Part shown: in pieces, positions 1 to 12,927 of the stretch
Numbering within the stretch: position 1 is the first letter of the stretch
Layout: each line of letters starts with the position of its first letter
From: Xenorhabdus miraniensis
GTDB taxonomy: Bacteria > Pseudomonadota > Gammaproteobacteria > Enterobacterales > Enterobacteriaceae
Length of the DNA stretch: 55,805 nt
Reading direction: 5' to 3'
NCBI RefSeq assembly: GCF_002632615.1
Contig: NZ_NITZ01000008.1
Coordinates: 54,764-110,568 of the forward strand
Notes under the pieces: model-generated
The model's input: the letters and a program-made list of their open reading frames with translations, nothing else
What the model was told of the DNA's origin: nothing
Database searches by the model: none
Made by a program: the position numbers and the translations under genes

Positions 1-157
<157 letters not shown>

Positions 158-180
158 TTCATTTAATGTGTTCATTTGGA

Positions 181-205
181 AGGGCATCGACAGATGCCCT
201 TTTTA
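181..205 (+). terminator. Rho-independent terminator of tufB
   Basis: A perfect 8-bp stem (181-188 agggcatc with 193-200 gatgccct) closes a GACA loop and runs directly into a T tract. It lies 23 bases after the tufB stop and separates the tuf transcript from secE-nusG. Confidence 0.9.
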
Positions 206-259
206 TACGTTGTCTTAGGACTCAGTTTTAGCGCGAGTTTTAAAACATTGTCTTAAGAA

Positions 260-355
260 GAACCTATCTCATCAATAGTTGTTCATTAATAATTGTCTGA
301 TGGCAAGATAAATCGTCATTTGATTGCTATTCTTAACTATTGGTGAGATAGGCTC
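260..355. repeat. 96-bp element with 21-bp terminal inverted repeats
   Basis: Bases 260-280 and 335-355 are inverted copies of each other with two mismatches, around a 54-bp centre. The outer ends read gaacctatctc and, on the other strand, gagcctatctc. There is no coding sequence inside. Shape and size fit a miniature inverted-repeat element or IS-end remnant, but no convincing target-site duplication was found. It lies in the 327-bp gap between the tufB terminator and secE; the rest of that gap shows only a small hairpin at 468-480 and no clear promoter. Confidence 0.6.
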
Positions 356-531
356 TGATACAACGGATGGGCTTAAAGATCATAATGATACGAAAGTCCT
401 ACTGAATTATGGCGCCGAGTCAGATACAATTACAATTATCTTTGGGTTCGGTCTGATTTGTTTTGCTCTTGCGAGGCAAGCTGGCTATCTATTTTCATCA
501 TAGTTACTTACATAGAGTTACAGGTTGGTTT

Positions 532-915
532 ATGAGTGCGAATAGCGATGCTCAAGAAAGCGGGCGTGGTCTTGATATAGCAAAATGGCTATTGGTAGCA
601 GTGCTGCTGGTGGTTGCTATTGTGGGTAATTATTATTACCGAGAGTATAACCTGCCTCTGCGCGCGATAGCTGTTGTTGCTATTGTTGCCCTTGCAGGAG
701 CAGCTGCATTGTGGACTGTGAAAGGTAAAGCTGCATTAGCATTTGCCCGTGAAGCCCGCATTGAAATGCGGAAAGTCATTTGGCCAACTCGCCAGGAAGC
801 GCTGCATACAACGCTGATTGTTGCGGCTGTGACGGCTGTCATGTCCCTAATTTTGTGGGGATTGGATGGTATTCTGGTGCGTTTAGTTTCATTTATTACA
901 GGCCTGAGGTTTTAA
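532..915 (+). CDS. secE: Preprotein translocase subunit SecE
   Basis: SecE clamps SecY and, with SecG, forms the inner-membrane SecYEG channel. The 127-residue product has the E. coli length and layout: three hydrophobic segments (roughly residues 15-35, 41-60 and 92-122) and the conserved cytoplasmic amphipathic helix [17 protein letters not shown] before the third. The start at 532 gives MSANSDAQ, matching E. coli; an upstream in-frame ATG at 463 would add 23 unrelated residues. nusG follows after 3 bases, so the two are co-transcribed. Confidence 0.97.
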   Translation: MSANSDAQESGRGLDIAKWLLVAVLLVVAIVGNYYYREYNLPLRAIAVVAIVALAGAAALWTVKGKAALAFAREARIEMRKVIWPTRQEALHTTLIVAAVTAVMSLILWGLDGILVRLVSFITGLRF

Positions 916-918
916 AAA

Positions 919-1464
919 ATGTCTGAATCCCCAAAAAAGCGTTGGTATGTCATACAGGCATTTTCTGGGTTTGAAGGTCGTGTCGCTCAATCTCTGCGTG
1001 AGCATATCAAATTACAGGATATGGAAGATTCTTTCGGCGAAGTTATGGTGCCGACAGAAGAAGTTGTTGAGATCCGCAGTGGCCAACGCCGTAAAAGCGA
1101 ACGTAAATTCTTCCCTGGCTATGTCTTGGTACAGATGGTAATGAACGATGCAACTTGGCATTTGGTTCGTAGTGTACCTCGCGTAATGGGTTTTATCGGC
1201 GGCACGTCTGACCGTCCGGCACCAATTAGCGATAAAGAAGTTGATGCAATTATGAATCGTCTTCAGCAAGTTGGTGATAAACCGCGGCCAAAAACGTTGT
1301 TCGAACCTGGCGAAATGGTTCGTGTCAGCGATGGCCCGTTTGCAGACTTCAATGGTGTAGTGGAAGAAGTCGATTACGAGAAGAGCCGCTTGAAAGTTTC
1401 GGTTTCTATCTTTGGTCGTGCTACACCAGTCGAGCTGGATTTCAGTCAGGTAGAGAAAGTCTGA
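919..1464 (+). CDS. nusG: Transcription termination/antitermination factor NusG
   Basis: This 181-residue protein has the usual enterobacterial length. The N-terminal NGN domain (about residues 1-120) contains [11 protein letters not shown] and the [10 protein letters not shown] core, and binds the clamp of RNA polymerase. A flexible linker leads to a C-terminal KOW domain (about residues 130-181) with [16 protein letters not shown], which contacts Rho or ribosomal protein S10. NusG suppresses pausing, couples transcription to translation and helps Rho termination. It follows secE directly and shares its promoter. Confidence 0.97.
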   Translation: MSESPKKRWYVIQAFSGFEGRVAQSLREHIKLQDMEDSFGEVMVPTEEVVEIRSGQRRKSERKFFPGYVLVQMVMNDATWHLVRSVPRVMGFIGGTSDRPAPISDKEVDAIMNRLQQVGDKPRPKTLFEPGEMVRVSDGPFADFNGVVEEVDYEKSRLKVSVSIFGRATPVELDFSQVEKV

Positions 1465-1490
1465 TTTGATGCTTAAATAAGCGGGCTCGC

Positions 1491-1519
1491 TTGCAAAGGG
1501 TGTGAAATTAGCATACAAT
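1491..1519 (+). promoter_or_regulatory. Sigma-70 promoter of the L11 operon
   Basis: A -35 box TTGCAA at 1491-1496 and a -10 box TACAAT at 1514-1519 are separated by the ideal 17 bp, just after nusG and upstream of rplK. Position matches the known P-L11 promoter of E. coli. Confidence 0.8.
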
Positions 1520-1595
1520 TTCGCGCCTTTTGTTTTTTATCCAGGCATTATTTTTGATGATGCTTTCTGGAAAACAAAGTAATGTTTTAAGTGGC

Positions 1596-1671
1596 CTGGT
1601 CTTTTGACGGGGCCTAAATCGTCAGGGGAGCCTCATTTTGAGGCGATAAGACCCACATAGAGGAAATATAG
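1596..1671 (+). promoter_or_regulatory. L11 operon leader, probable L1 repressor site
   Basis: The leader before rplK contains a GC-rich fold with a 6-bp hairpin (1630-1635 with 1639-1644) and the motif ggggagcc next to it. In E. coli ribosomal protein L1 binds this leader, mimicking its 23S rRNA site, and blocks translation of rplK-rplA. The role here is inferred from position and resemblance. Confidence 0.5.
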
Positions 1672-2805
<1,134 letters not shown>

Positions 2806-2835
2806 TTATTTAAGCTGAGAATAACGCTTTACCTT

Positions 2836-2864
2836 AGCGTCAGATTTGTCTAAAATCTGACGCT
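2836..2864 (+). terminator. 12-bp hairpin after rplA
   Basis: A perfect 12-bp stem (2836-2847 with 2853-2864) with a 5-base loop follows rplA by 30 bases. The following TAAAATTTG is only weakly U-rich, so it may be a partial terminator or mRNA-stabilising structure between the L11 and L10 units. Confidence 0.55.
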
Positions 2865-2940
2865 TAAAATTTGCCTGATAGAATGTGTAATGACACACAG
2901 CTTTTGAAAAATAAGGCAATATCGGCAAATAACAAGTTTT

Positions 2941-3157
2941 CGGTTGGAGCTTGGCCTTAATCCAAGCCCCGTCCAAGACCGCAGGCGTAAGTACGTAGTA
3001 ATAAATTACTTACTTAATATCCTGCGTAGACGGTGACAGAGCCAAATGAAATTTATTTTCTGGATTCTGCTCACCGTGTTTTAGCGCTCAGACACATTCT
3101 GTGCCTTGAGTGAAGTGAGTTCCGGGTTTTCCCGGTTAATCCAGGAGCAAGAAGCTA
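2941..3157 (+). ncRNA. L10 leader (autoregulatory mRNA element)
   Basis: The 217 bases before rplJ match the E. coli L10 leader in blocks: GGTTGGAGCTTGGCC at the start, the GTCCAAGACCGCAGG segment, CCTGCGTAGACGGTGACAGA in the middle, and CCAGGAGCAA at the ribosome-binding site. In E. coli the L10-(L7/L12) complex binds this RNA and shuts off rplJ-rplL translation. The ggccttaatccaagcc hairpin and the pairing of gcagg with cctgc are preserved. A promoter for rplJ should lie at about 2870-2940, but no unambiguous boxes were identified. Confidence 0.85.
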
Positions 3158-3655
3158 ATGGCACTAAATCTTCAAGACAAACAAGCGATTGTTGCTGAAG
3201 TCAGCGAAGTAGCCAAAGGCGCGCTGTCTGCGGTTGTTGCGGATTCTCGTGGCGTTACTGTAGATAAAATGACTGAACTGCGTAAAGCATGCCGTGAAGC
3301 TGGCGTTAACGTACGTGTTGTACGTAATACCCTGCTGCGCCGTGCTGTTGAAGGTACTGAATATGAGTGCCTGAAAGAAGCGTTTGTTGGTCCAACCTTG
3401 ATTGCTTTCTCTTCTGAACATCCGGGCGCAGCAGCTCGTTTGTTCAAAGATTTCGCGAAAGCGAATCCAGCATTCGAGATTAAAGCGGCAGCCTTTGAAG
3501 GTGAGTTCATCCCAGGTGAAAATATCGATCGTCTGGCAACACTCCCAACTTACGAAGAAGCAATCGCACGCCTGATGGCAACCATGAAAGAAGCCTCTGC
3601 AGGCAAACTGGTTCGCACTCTGGCTGCGCTACGCGATCAGAAAGAAGCCGCTTAA
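3158..3655 (+). CDS. rplJ: 50S ribosomal protein L10
   Basis: The 165-residue L10 starts [15 protein letters not shown] as in E. coli. Its N-terminal globular domain binds 23S rRNA with L11, and its C-terminal helix (about residues 135-165, ending LRDQKEAA) carries L7/L12 dimers. The L10-L7/L12 complex is also the translational repressor of this operon. The start is preceded by AGGAG. The final helix is intact, so the stalk should assemble normally. Confidence 0.98.
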   Translation: MALNLQDKQAIVAEVSEVAKGALSAVVADSRGVTVDKMTELRKACREAGVNVRVVRNTLLRRAVEGTEYECLKEAFVGPTLIAFSSEHPGAAARLFKDFAKANPAFEIKAAAFEGEFIPGENIDRLATLPTYEEAIARLMATMKEASAGKLVRTLAALRDQKEAA

Positions 3656-3718
3656 TTGCCTATTTCCTTCGTCGCTTTTTAACGTATAAACTTTTTCTGA
3701 ATTTTAGGAACACTTGTT

Positions 3719-4084
3719 ATGTCTATCACTAAAGAACAAATTCTGGACGCAGTTGCAGAAATGTCTGTAATGGACGTTGTTGAACTGATCAGCATGATGG
3801 AAGAAAAATTCGGCGTTTCTGCTGCTGCAGCTGTTGCTGTAGTTGGTGGTGCTGCTGAAGTAGTTGAAGAAAAAACTGAATTCGACGTAATCCTGACTGG
3901 CGTTGGCGCTAACAAAGTTGCTGTAATCAAAGCAGTACGTGGCGCAACTGGCCTGGGTCTGAAAGAAGCTAAAGACCTGGTTGAAAGCGCACCAGCAGCA
4001 CTGAAAGAAGCTATCAGCAAAGACGACGCTGAAGCTCTGAAAAAATCTCTGGAAGAAGCAGGCGCTTCTGTTGAGATCAAGTAA
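3719..4084 (+). CDS. rplL: 50S ribosomal protein L7/L12
   Basis: This 121-residue acidic protein has the three parts of L7/L12: an N-terminal dimerisation domain (about residues 1-30, [20 protein letters not shown]), an alanine-rich hinge (about 35-50), and a C-terminal factor-binding domain with [20 protein letters not shown]. It forms the flexible stalk that recruits elongation-factor GTPases. It follows rplJ by 63 bases in the same transcript and is normally made in excess, consistent with the partial terminator just downstream. Confidence 0.98.
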   Translation: MSITKEQILDAVAEMSVMDVVELISMMEEKFGVSAAAAVAVVGGAAEVVEEKTEFDVILTGVGANKVAVIKAVRGATGLGLKEAKDLVESAPAALKEAISKDDAEALKKSLEEAGASVEIK

Positions 4085-4123
4085 GATCAGTTTTAAGTTC
4101 GCAGCCTAACTTTAAAGGCTGGC

Positions 4124-4154
4124 GGCTGGCGATTTTTTAATCGCCAGCCTTTTT
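4124..4154 (+). terminator. rplL-rpoB transcription attenuator
   Basis: An 11-bp stem (4124-4134 with 4139-4149) with a TTTT loop is followed by five T residues. At this spot in E. coli a terminator stops most transcripts, setting the ratio of ribosomal protein to RNA polymerase. The remaining 269 bases to rpoB contain a TTGACG at 4222 without a matching -10, and no gene. Confidence 0.88.
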
Positions 4155-4423
4155 GCGCTGTAGGGGGTTAGTAGCATTTCACACTGTTTGGCTGCTAATT
4201 AACCCAAAATACTTCTTCCTATTGACGACTTAATATACTGCGTTCTCAGCTACGATCCACTCGGGTAGCTCGGTAGTAAGGTAACGCAATGAAATGATTT
4301 GAGAGTAATAGTAATGGGTATTACGGAAAATATTCTATTTTCTGTTCGAAAAAAATAGTGTTGCAGAGTGCTGTCCTTAAGGGCGGACAGAGTGGGTCAC
4401 TTATCAGCGAGCTGAGGAACCCT

Positions 4424-7400
4424 ATGGTTTACTCCTATACCGAGAAAAAACGTATTCGTAAGGATTTTGGTAAACGTCCACAAGTTTTGGATGTTCCATA
4501 CCTTCTTTCTATCCAACTTGACTCGTTCCAGAAGTTTATCGAGCAAGATCCTGAAGGCCAGAATGGACTGGAAGCGGCCTTCCGTTCTGTGTTCCCAATT
4601 CAGAGTTACAGCGGCAATTCTGAGCTGCAATATGTAAGCTACCGTCTTGGCGAACCTGTTTTTGATGTTAAAGAATGTCAGATCCGTGGTGTGACTTTCT
4701 CCGCACCGCTGCGCGTTAAACTGCGTCTGGTGATCTATGAGCGCGAAGCGCCAGAAGGCACAGTCAAAGACATCAAAGAACAAGAAGTCTACATGGGTGA
4801 AATTCCACTCATGACTGATAACGGTACTTTCGTTATCAACGGTACTGAGCGCGTTATCGTATCTCAGTTGCATCGTAGCCCAGGCGTTTTCTTTGACAGC
4901 GATAAGGGTAAAACCCATTCATCCGGTAAGGTACTGTATAACGCACGTATCATCCCTTACCGTGGTTCATGGCTGGACTTCGAATTTGATCCAAAAGATA
5001 ACCTGTTTGTGCGTATCGACCGCCGCCGTAAACTGCCGGCTTCGATTATTCTGCGCGCGATGGATTACTCTACTGAAGACATCCTGAATCTGTTCTTCAA
5101 CAAAACCGTTTTCGAAATTCGCGATAACAAATTGCAGATGACGCTGGTTCCAGAACGTCTGCGTGGCGAGACTGCTTCATTTGATATTGAAGCGAACGGC
5201 AAGATCTATGTTGAAAAAGGCCGTCGTATTACTGCTCGTCATATCCGCCAGTTAGAAAAAGATCAGGTAAACCGCATTGAGGTGCCTGTCGAATATATCG
5301 CGGGTAAAGTTGTAGCAAAAGATTACATCGACCAGAACACAGGTGAAATCATCTGTGCGGCTAACATGGAACTCTCTTTGGATCTGCTGGCGCGTCTGAG
5401 CCAGTCTGGTCACAAATCTATCGAGACCCTGTTTACCAACGATCTGGATCACGGTGCATACATTTCCGAAACTCTGCGTATTGACCCAACCAACGATCGC
5501 CTGAGCGCACTGGTTGAAATCTATCGCATGATGCGTCCGGGTGAACCACCAACACGAGAAGCCGCAGAAAACCTGTTTGAGAACCTGTTCTTCTCTGAAG
5601 ATCGTTATGATCTGTCTGCGGTTGGCCGTATGAAGTTCAACCGTTCTTTGGATCGCGATGAGATTGAAGGTTCCGGTATCCTGAGCAAAGAAGACATCAT
5701 TGATGTGATGAAGAAGCTCATCGATATCCGTAACGGTAAAGGTGAAGTCGATGATATCGACCACTTGGGCAACCGTCGTATCCGTTCTGTCGGTGAAATG
5801 GCTGAAAACCAGTTCCGCGTAGGTTTGGTTCGTGTAGAGCGCGCCGTGAAAGAGCGTCTGTCTCTGGGCGATCTGGACACTCTGATGCCACAGGACATGA
5901 TCAACGCCAAACCAATTTCTGCGGCGGTGAAAGAGTTCTTTGGTTCCAGCCAGCTGTCCCAGTTCATGGACCAGAACAACCCACTGTCTGAAATTACCCA
6001 CAAACGCCGTATTTCTGCGTTGGGCCCAGGTGGTTTGACTCGTGAACGTGCAGGCTTTGAAGTTCGAGACGTACACCCGACTCACTACGGTCGTGTTTGT
6101 CCAATCGAAACGCCTGAAGGTCCAAACATCGGTTTGATTAACTCATTGTCCGTTTATGCGCGTACCAATGAGTATGGTTTCCTTGAAACCCCTTACCGCT
6201 TGGTTCGTGATGGTGTAGTGACTGATGAAATCCACTACCTGTCTGCGATCGAAGAAGGTAACTACGTTATTGCACAGGCTAACACCGTATTGGATGAAGA
6301 AGGCCACTTCGTTGAAGAATTGGTAACTTGCCGTCATTACGATGAATCCAGCTTGTTCAACCGTGATCAGGTTCAGTACATGGACGTTTCGACACAACAG
6401 ATCGTGTCCGTCGGTGCTTCCCTGATCCCATTCCTTGAACACGATGACGCCAACCGTGCCTTGATGGGTGCGAACATGCAGCGTCAGGCGGTTCCAACAC
6501 TGCGTGCTGACAAGCCGCTGGTCGGAACAGGTATGGAGCGCGCGGTAGCAGTTGACTCCGGTGTAACTTCTGTTGCTAAACGCGGTGGTATGGTTCAGTA
6601 CGTTGACGCATCTCGTATCGTTATCAAGGTTAACGAAGATGAAATGTACGCGGGTGAAGCGGGCATTGATATCTATAACCTGACCAAATATACCCGTTCT
6701 AACCAGAATACCTGTATCAATCAGATGCCATGTGTTTCTCTGGGCGAATTGGTAGAACGCGGTGACGTACTGGCTGATGGTCCATCCACCGACTTGGGTG
6801 AATTGGCGCTAGGTCAGAACATGCGTGTGGCGTTCATGCCATGGAATGGTTATAACTTCGAGGACTCCATCCTCGTATCTGAACGTGTTGTTCAGGAAGA
6901 CCGTTTCACAACGATTCACATTCAAGAACTGGCTTGTGTGTCCCGTGACACCAAACTGGGGCCTGAAGAGATTACGGCTGACATCCCTAACGTGGGTGAA
7001 GCTGCGCTGTCTAAGCTGGACGAATCCGGTATCGTTTATATCGGTGCAGAAGTGAAAGGCGGCGACATTCTGGTTGGTAAAGTGACGCCAAAAGGTGAAA
7101 CTCAGCTGACTCCAGAAGAAAAACTGCTGCGTGCGATCTTCGGTGAGAAAGCGTCTGATGTTAAAGACTCTTCTCTGCGCGTACCAAACGGCGTTTCCGG
7201 TACTGTTATCGACGTACAGGTCTTTACCCGTGATGGCGTAGAAAAAGACAAGCGTGCGCTGGAAATCGAAGAGATGCAGTTGCGTGAGGCGAAGAAAGAC
7301 CTGACAGAAGAACTGCAAATTTTCGAAGCTGGCTTGTTCGCTCGTATCCACTCTGTACTGGTTGCAGGTGGTATTGAAGCAGAAAAACTCAGCAAACTGC

Positions 7401-8452
7401 CTCGTGAACGCTGGTTAGAACTGGGTCTGGCTGATGAAGAAAAACAAAATCAGTTGGAGCAGTTGGCAGAACAGTATGACGAACTGAAAGCAGAGTTCGA
7501 GAAAAAACTGGATGCTAAACGTCGTAAGATCACACAAGGTGACGATCTGGCACCGGGCGTGCTGAAAATTGTCAAAGTGTATTTGGCGGTGAAACGTCAA
7601 ATCCAGCCTGGTGACAAGATGGCAGGTCGTCACGGTAACAAGGGTGTTATCTCTAAGATCAACCCGATCGAAGACATGCCTTACGATGAAAACGGTACTC
7701 CTGTTGACATCGTACTGAACCCGCTGGGCGTACCATCACGTATGAACATCGGTCAGATTCTGGAAACTCACTTGGGTATGGCGGCAAAAGGCATTGGTGA
7801 CAAGATCAATGCAATGCTGAAACAACAGCAAGAAGTTGCCAAACTGCGTGAATTTATCCAGAAAGCTTATGATCTGGGTGACGATACTCGTCAGAAAGTT
7901 GACTTGAATACCTTCTCTGACGAAGAAGTGATGCGTCTGGCAGAAAACCTGAGAAAAGGTATGCCAATCGCAACACCAGTCTTTGACGGTGCTAAAGAGA
8001 CCGAAATCAAAGAGCTGCTGAAATTGGGTGGCTTGCCGACTTCCGGTCAGATCACACTGTTCGACGGCCGTACTGGTGAACAATTCGAGCGTCAAGTAAC
8101 CGTTGGTTACATGTACATGCTGAAATTGAACCACTTGGTTGATGACAAGATGCACGCCCGTTCTACCGGTTCTTACAGTCTGGTTACTCAGCAGCCGCTG
8201 GGTGGTAAGGCACAGTTCGGTGGTCAGCGCTTCGGGGAGATGGAAGTGTGGGCATTGGAAGCATATGGTGCTGCGTACACCCTGCAAGAAATGCTCACCG
8301 TTAAATCCGACGATGTTAACGGTCGTACCAAGATGTATAAAAACATCGTGGACGGTAACCACCAGATGGAACCAGGCATGCCGGAATCTTTCAACGTATT
8401 GCTGAAAGAAATCCGTTCGTTGGGTATCAACATCGAGCTGGAAGACGAATAA
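4424..8452 (+). CDS. rpoB: DNA-directed RNA polymerase subunit beta
   Basis: The 1342-residue product equals E. coli RpoB in length. The start [18 protein letters not shown] at 4424 follows a GAGG site; in-frame codons upstream to 4358 are not part of the family protein. The rifampicin pocket is seen in [32 protein letters not shown] (wild-type residues), the catalytic-face lysines in [10 protein letters not shown], and the C-terminal clamp in [24 protein letters not shown]. Beta forms one pincer of the active cleft. It is transcribed from the rplJ/L promoters past the attenuator. Confidence 0.98.
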   Translation: MVYSYTEKKRIRKDFGKRPQVLDVPYLLSIQLDSFQKFIEQDPEGQNGLEAAFRSVFPIQSYSGNSELQYVSYRLGEPVFDVKECQIRGVTFSAPLRVKLRLVIYEREAPEGTVKDIKEQEVYMGEIPLMTDNGTFVINGTERVIVSQLHRSPGVFFDSDKGKTHSSGKVLYNARIIPYRGSWLDFEFDPKDNLFVRIDRRRKLPASIILRAMDYSTEDILNLFFNKTVFEIRDNKLQMTLVPERLRGETASFDIEANGKIYVEKGRRITARHIRQLEKDQVNRIEVPVEYIAGKVVAKDYIDQNTGEIICAANMELSLDLLARLSQSGHKSIETLFTNDLDHGAYISETLRIDPTNDRLSALVEIYRMMRPGEPPTREAAENLFENLFFSEDRYDLSAVGRMKFNRSLDRDEIEGSGILSKEDIIDVMKKLIDIRNGKGEVDDIDHLGNRRIRSVGEMAENQFRVGLVRVERAVKERLSLGDLDTLMPQDMINAKPISAAVKEFFGSSQLSQFMDQNNPLSEITHKRRISALGPGGLTRERAGFEVRDVHPTHYGRVCPIETPEGPNIGLINSLSVYARTNEYGFLETPYRLVRDGVVTDEIHYLSAIEEGNYVIAQANTVLDEEGHFVEELVTCRHYDESSLFNRDQVQYMDVSTQQIVSVGASLIPFLEHDDANRALMGANMQRQAVPTLRADKPLVGTGMERAVAVDSGVTSVAKRGGMVQYVDASRIVIKVNEDEMYAGEAGIDIYNLTKYTRSNQNTCINQMPCVSLGELVERGDVLADGPSTDLGELALGQNMRVAFMPWNGYNFEDSILVSERVVQEDRFTTIHIQELACVSRDTKLGPEEITADIPNVGEAALSKLDESGIVYIGAEVKGGDILVGKVTPKGETQLTPEEKLLRAIFGEKASDVKDSSLRVPNGVSGTVIDVQVFTRDGVEKDKRALEIEEMQLREAKKDLTEELQIFEAGLFARIHSVLVAGGIEAEKLSKLPRERWLELGLADEEKQNQLEQLAEQYDELKAEFEKKLDAKRRKITQGDDLAPGVLKIVKVYLAVKRQIQPGDKMAGRHGNKGVISKINPIEDMPYDENGTPVDIVLNPLGVPSRMNIGQILETHLGMAAKGIGDKINAMLKQQQEVAKLREFIQKAYDLGDDTRQKVDLNTFSDEEVMRLAENLRKGMPIATPVFDGAKETEIKELLKLGGLPTSGQITLFDGRTGEQFERQVTVGYMYMLKLNHLVDDKMHARSTGSYSLVTQQPLGGKAQFGGQRFGEMEVWALEAYGAAYTLQEMLTVKSDDVNGRTKMYKNIVDGNHQMEPGMPESFNVLLKEIRSLGINIELEDE

Positions 8453-8464
8453 ATTGTTTTCCCG

Positions 8465-8532
8465 CTGGTACTGCCCGGCCGTATGTTGAAGCATAAAACA
8501 TGTTGAAGCATAAAAATACCGGGCAGTTTACC
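8465..8532 (+). promoter_or_regulatory. rpoB-rpoC intergenic hairpin with duplicated loop
   Basis: ctggt-a-ctgcccgg (8465-8478) pairs with ccgggcag-ttt-accag (8519-8534), giving a 13-bp stem with a small bulge and no U tract. The apical part contains a tandem duplication: atgttgaagcataaaa at 8483-8498 and again at 8500-8515. The structure may act as an mRNA processing or stability element between the two large subunit genes. Confidence 0.6.
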
Positions 8533-8612
8533 AGCCAGTGGTTACACTGGTCATAGGGGGGAGTGGCATGGGCCACTCACCTAACAGGTCTAACTCCGAC
8601 AGGAGCTATTTC

Positions 8613-11600
8613 GTGAAAGACTTATTGAAGTTTCTGAAAGCGCAAACCAAGACCGAAGAGTTTGATGCGATCAAAATTGCTCTGGCCTCTCCAGATATGA
8701 TCCGTTCGTGGTCATTCGGGGAAGTAAAAAAGCCAGAAACTATTAACTACCGTACGTTCAAGCCTGAACGTGACGGACTTTTCTGTGCACGTATTTTCGG
8801 GCCGGTAAAAGACTACGAATGCTTGTGTGGTAAATACAAGCGTTTGAAACACCGTGGTGTGATTTGTGAGAAATGTGGCGTTGAAGTAACCCAGACTAAA
8901 GTTCGTCGTGATCGTATGGGTCACATCGAGCTGGCATCTCCAACCGCTCACATCTGGTTCCTGAAATCTCTGCCATCCCGCATCGGTTTGTTGCTGGATA
9001 TGCCTCTGCGCGATATTGAACGCGTACTGTACTTCGAATCCTATGTGGTTGTTGAAGGCGGTATGACCAGCCTTGAGCGCAGCCAGATTCTGACTGAAGA
9101 ACAGTATCTGGATGCTTTGGAAGAGTTCGGTGATGAATTTGACGCAAAAATGGGTGCAGAAGCCATCCAGGCTTTGCTGAAAAACATCGATCTGGAAAAC
9201 GAATGTGAAACCTTGCGCGAAGAGCTGAATGAAACCAACTCTGAAACCAAACGCAAGAAGCTGACCAAGCGTATTAAACTGCTGGAAGCGTTCATTCAGT
9301 CTGGCAACAAACCAGAGTGGATGGTTTTGACCGTTCTGCCAGTTCTGCCACCGGATTTGCGTCCACTGGTTCCATTGGATGGCGGCCGTTTCGCAACTTC
9401 AGACCTGAACGATCTGTATCGTCGCGTTATTAACCGTAACAACCGTCTGAAACGCCTGCTGGATCTGGCTGCGCCAGACATCATCGTACGTAACGAAAAA
9501 CGTATGTTGCAGGAAGCGGTTGATGCCTTGCTGGACAACGGACGCCGCGGTCGTGCGATTACGGGTTCTAATAAGCGCCCTCTGAAATCCCTGGCAGACA
9601 TGATCAAGGGTAAACAGGGTCGTTTCCGTCAGAACCTGCTGGGTAAACGTGTTGACTACTCAGGCCGTTCTGTAATTACCGTAGGTCCATACCTGCGTTT
9701 GCATCAGTGTGGTCTTCCTAAGAAGATGGCACTGGAGCTGTTCAAGCCATTCATCTACGGCAAGCTGGAATTGCGTGGTCTGGCGACGACTATCAAAGCC
9801 GCCAAGAAAATGGTTGAGCGTGAAGAAGCCGTCGTATGGGATATCCTGGATGAAGTGATCCGTGAGCACCCTGTTCTGTTGAACCGTGCACCGACCCTTC
9901 ACCGTTTGGGTATTCAGGCATTTGAACCTGTTCTGATCGAAGGTAAAGCGATCCAGTTGCACCCACTTGTGTGTGCGGCTTATAACGCCGACTTCGATGG
10001 TGACCAGATGGCTGTCCACGTACCGTTGACACTGGAAGCACAGTTGGAAGCGCGTGCGCTGATGATGTCTACCAACAACATCCTGTCTCCGGCGAGCGGT
10101 GAACCAATCATCGTTCCATCTCAGGACGTTGTATTGGGTCTGTACTACATGACTCGTGACTGTGTTAACGCGAAAGGCGAAGGCATGGTTCTGAGCGGCC
10201 CTAAAGAAGCAGAGCGTGTTTACCGCGCAGGTCTGGCTTCTTTGCACGCTCGCGTCAAAGTTCGTATCACTGAAGAAGTGAAAGATGGCGAAGGCAATAT
10301 CACCGTTAATACAGGGTTGGTTGATACAACTATCGGTCGTGCCATCCTGTGGATGATCGTACCGAGAGGTCTGCCATATTCACTGATTAACCAGGCGCTG
10401 GGTAAAAAAGCAATCTCCAGAATGCTGAATACCTGTTATCGCGTACTGGGCCTGAAACCAACGGTTATCTTGGCTGACCAGACCATGTATACCGGCTTTG
10501 CTTACGCTGCTCGTTCAGGGGTATCCGTAGGTATCGACGACATGGTTATTCCTGAGAAGAAAGAAGGCATCATCGCGGAAGCGGAAGCGGAAGTGGCTGA
10601 AATTCAGGAACAGTTCCAATCAGGTCTGGTAACCGCTGGCGAACGCTATAACAAGGTTATCGATATTTGGGCCGCGGCGAACGAACGTGTTGCTAAGGCG
10701 ATGATGGAAAACCTGTCTACTGAAACTGTTATTAACCGTAACGGTGAAGAAGAACAGCAAGTTTCTTTCAACAACATCTTTATGATGGCCGACTCTGGTG
10801 CGCGTGGTTCTGCTGCTCAGATCCGTCAGTTGGCGGGTATGCGTGGCTTGATGGCAACACCAGATGGCTCCATCATCGAAACCCCGATTACCGCGAACTT
10901 CCGTGAAGGTCTGAACGTACTCCAGTACTTCATCTCAACCCACGGTGCTCGTAAAGGTCTTGCGGATACCGCATTGAAGACCGCGAACTCCGGTTACCTG
11001 ACTCGTCGTCTGGTTGACGTTGCCCAAGACTTGGTTGTGACTGAAGACGACTGTGGTACTCACAACGGTATCCTGATGACTCCGGTTATCGAAGGTGGTG
11101 ACGTTAAAGAACCACTGCGTGAGCGCGTATTGGGTCGTGTGACGGCTGAAGACGTTCTGAAGCCGGGCACCGCGGACATTCTGGTTGCACGTAATACACT
11201 GCTGAATGAAAAATGGTGTGATCTGTTAGAAGAAAACTCCGTTGACAGCGTGAAAGTACGTTCCGTAGTAAGCTGTGAAACTGACTTTGGTGTTTGTGCG
11301 AACTGTTACGGTCGCGACCTTGCTCGTGGTCATCGCATCAACAAAGGTGAAGCAGTTGGTGTTATCGCGGCACAGTCAATCGGTGAGCCGGGTACACAGT
11401 TGACGATGCGTACGTTCCACATCGGTGGTGCGGCATCTCGTGCGGCAGCAGAATCCAGCATTCAGGTACGTAACAAAGGTCACTTAAAACTGACCAACGC
11501 TAAATTCGTGACTAACTCAGCGGGCAAACTGGTTATTACTTCTCGTAATACCGAATTGCGCCTGATCGACGATTTCGGCCGTACTAAAGAAAGCTATAAA

Positions 11601-12839
11601 GTTCCTTACGGCTCGGTATTGGCTAAAGGTGATGGTGAGACAGTAACCGGCGGCGAAACCGTTGCGAACTGGGATCCACATACCATGCCAGTTGTGAGTG
11701 AAGTATCCGGTATCATTCAGTTCTACGACATGGTTGATGGCCAGACCATTACCCGTCAGACGGACGAATTGACCGGCCTGTCTTCACTGGTGGTTCTGGA
11801 TAGTGCAGAGCGTACTGGTAGCGGTAAAGATCTGCGTCCGGCACTGAAAATCGTTGATGCTCAGGGTAACGATGTTCTGATCTCAGGTACAGATATGCCT
11901 GCTCAGTACTTCCTGCCGGGTAAAGCGATTGTTCAGTTGGAAGATGGCATGTCCATCTCTGCGGGTGATACGTTAGCGCGTATTCCTCAAGAATCCGGCG
12001 GTACTAAAGATATCACCGGTGGTCTGCCACGCGTTGCGGACCTGTTCGAAGCTCGTCGTCCGAAAGAACCTGCTATTCTGGCAGAAATCAGTGGTATCGT
12101 TTCCTTCGGTAAAGAAACTAAAGGTAAACGTCGTCTGGTTATCAGCCCACTGGATGGTGGCGATGCTTACGAAGAGATGATCCCTAAATGGCGTCAGCTC
12201 AACGTATTCGAAGGTGAGGTTGTTGAACGCGGTGACGTGATCTCCGATGGCCCAGAATCTCCACATGACATTCTGCGCCTGCGTGGTGTTCACGCGGTTG
12301 CCCGTTACATCACTAACGAAGTACAGGAAGTTTACCGTCTGCAAGGCGTTAAGATTAACGATAAACACATCGAAGTTATCGTTCGTCAGATGCTGCGCAA
12401 AGTGACCATCGCGAACTCAGGTAGTTCTGAATTCCTCGAAGGCGAACAGGTTGAATACGCGCGCGTTAAAGTCGCGAACCGTAAGCTAGAATTGGATGGT
12501 AAAGTACCAGCGACTTTCCACCGTGATCTGCTGGGTATCACCAAGGCATCACTGGCAACAGAATCCTTCATCTCTGCGGCGTCGTTCCAGGAAACAACGC
12601 GCGTACTGACTGAAGCAGCTGTTGCAGGTAAACGTGATGAACTGCGTGGCCTGAAAGAGAACGTTATCGTTGGTCGTCTGATCCCTGCTGGTACAGGTTA
12701 TGCTTACCACCAGGATCGTATCCGCCGTCGTCAAGAAAACGAAGTGGTTGAAGCACCACAAGTTAGCGTTGACGAAGCCACTGCAAACCTTGCTGAATTG
12801 TTGAATGCAGGTTTCGGTAGCAGCAGCAATAACGACTAA
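8613..12839 (+). CDS. rpoC: DNA-directed RNA polymerase subunit beta'
   Basis: The GTG start at 8613 ([17 protein letters not shown]), preceded by AGGAG, gives 1408 residues, against 1407 in E. coli. Key sites are present: the N-terminal zinc cluster [19 protein letters not shown], the catalytic magnesium loop [12 protein letters not shown], the second zinc site with [13 protein letters not shown], and the trigger-loop region [16 protein letters not shown]. Beta' provides the active-site aspartates and DNA clamp. An in-frame ATG at 8538 is ignored because it would add 25 residues unknown in the family. Confidence 0.98.
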   Translation: MKDLLKFLKAQTKTEEFDAIKIALASPDMIRSWSFGEVKKPETINYRTFKPERDGLFCARIFGPVKDYECLCGKYKRLKHRGVICEKCGVEVTQTKVRRDRMGHIELASPTAHIWFLKSLPSRIGLLLDMPLRDIERVLYFESYVVVEGGMTSLERSQILTEEQYLDALEEFGDEFDAKMGAEAIQALLKNIDLENECETLREELNETNSETKRKKLTKRIKLLEAFIQSGNKPEWMVLTVLPVLPPDLRPLVPLDGGRFATSDLNDLYRRVINRNNRLKRLLDLAAPDIIVRNEKRMLQEAVDALLDNGRRGRAITGSNKRPLKSLADMIKGKQGRFRQNLLGKRVDYSGRSVITVGPYLRLHQCGLPKKMALELFKPFIYGKLELRGLATTIKAAKKMVEREEAVVWDILDEVIREHPVLLNRAPTLHRLGIQAFEPVLIEGKAIQLHPLVCAAYNADFDGDQMAVHVPLTLEAQLEARALMMSTNNILSPASGEPIIVPSQDVVLGLYYMTRDCVNAKGEGMVLSGPKEAERVYRAGLASLHARVKVRITEEVKDGEGNITVNTGLVDTTIGRAILWMIVPRGLPYSLINQALGKKAISRMLNTCYRVLGLKPTVILADQTMYTGFAYAARSGVSVGIDDMVIPEKKEGIIAEAEAEVAEIQEQFQSGLVTAGERYNKVIDIWAAANERVAKAMMENLSTETVINRNGEEEQQVSFNNIFMMADSGARGSAAQIRQLAGMRGLMATPDGSIIETPITANFREGLNVLQYFISTHGARKGLADTALKTANSGYLTRRLVDVAQDLVVTEDDCGTHNGILMTPVIEGGDVKEPLRERVLGRVTAEDVLKPGTADILVARNTLLNEKWCDLLEENSVDSVKVRSVVSCETDFGVCANCYGRDLARGHRINKGEAVGVIAAQSIGEPGTQLTMRTFHIGGAASRAAAESSIQVRNKGHLKLTNAKFVTNSAGKLVITSRNTELRLIDDFGRTKESYKVPYGSVLAKGDGETVTGGETVANWDPHTMPVVSEVSGIIQFYDMVDGQTITRQTDELTGLSSLVVLDSAERTGSGKDLRPALKIVDAQGNDVLISGTDMPAQYFLPGKAIVQLEDGMSISAGDTLARIPQESGGTKDITGGLPRVADLFEARRPKEPAILAEISGIVSFGKETKGKRRLVISPLDGGDAYEEMIPKWRQLNVFEGEVVERGDVISDGPESPHDILRLRGVHAVARYITNEVQEVYRLQGVKINDKHIEVIVRQMLRKVTIANSGSSEFLEGEQVEYARVKVANRKLELDGKVPATFHRDLLGITKASLATESFISAASFQETTRVLTEAAVAGKRDELRGLKENVIVGRLIPAGTGYAYHQDRIRRRQENEVVEAPQVSVDEATANLAELLNAGFGSSSNND

Positions 12840-12879
12840 TATCGTGATGCGTAGCTTACATAGGTATAGCTAATCGTAA

Positions 12880-12909
12880 AATGCCCTCTCTTGGTAGAGG
12901 GCATTTTTT
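12880..12909 (+). terminator. Terminator of the rpoBC operon
   Basis: A 9-bp stem (12881-12889 atgccctct with 12896-12904 agagggcat) closes a short loop and is followed by TTTTTT. It lies 41 bases after the rpoC stop. Confidence 0.93.
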
Positions 12910-12927
12910 ATTGGATGGAAAATTAAA

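Noticed and set aside
463..531. Longer secE start adding 23 residues
   Set aside because: The family protein starts MSANSDAQ at 532; the extension has no counterpart in E. coli.
5252..6085. 277-codon open frame antisense to rpoB, plus similar long antisense frames in rpoB and rpoC
   Set aside because: They mirror the codon pattern of highly expressed genes on the other strand and show no recognisable protein features.
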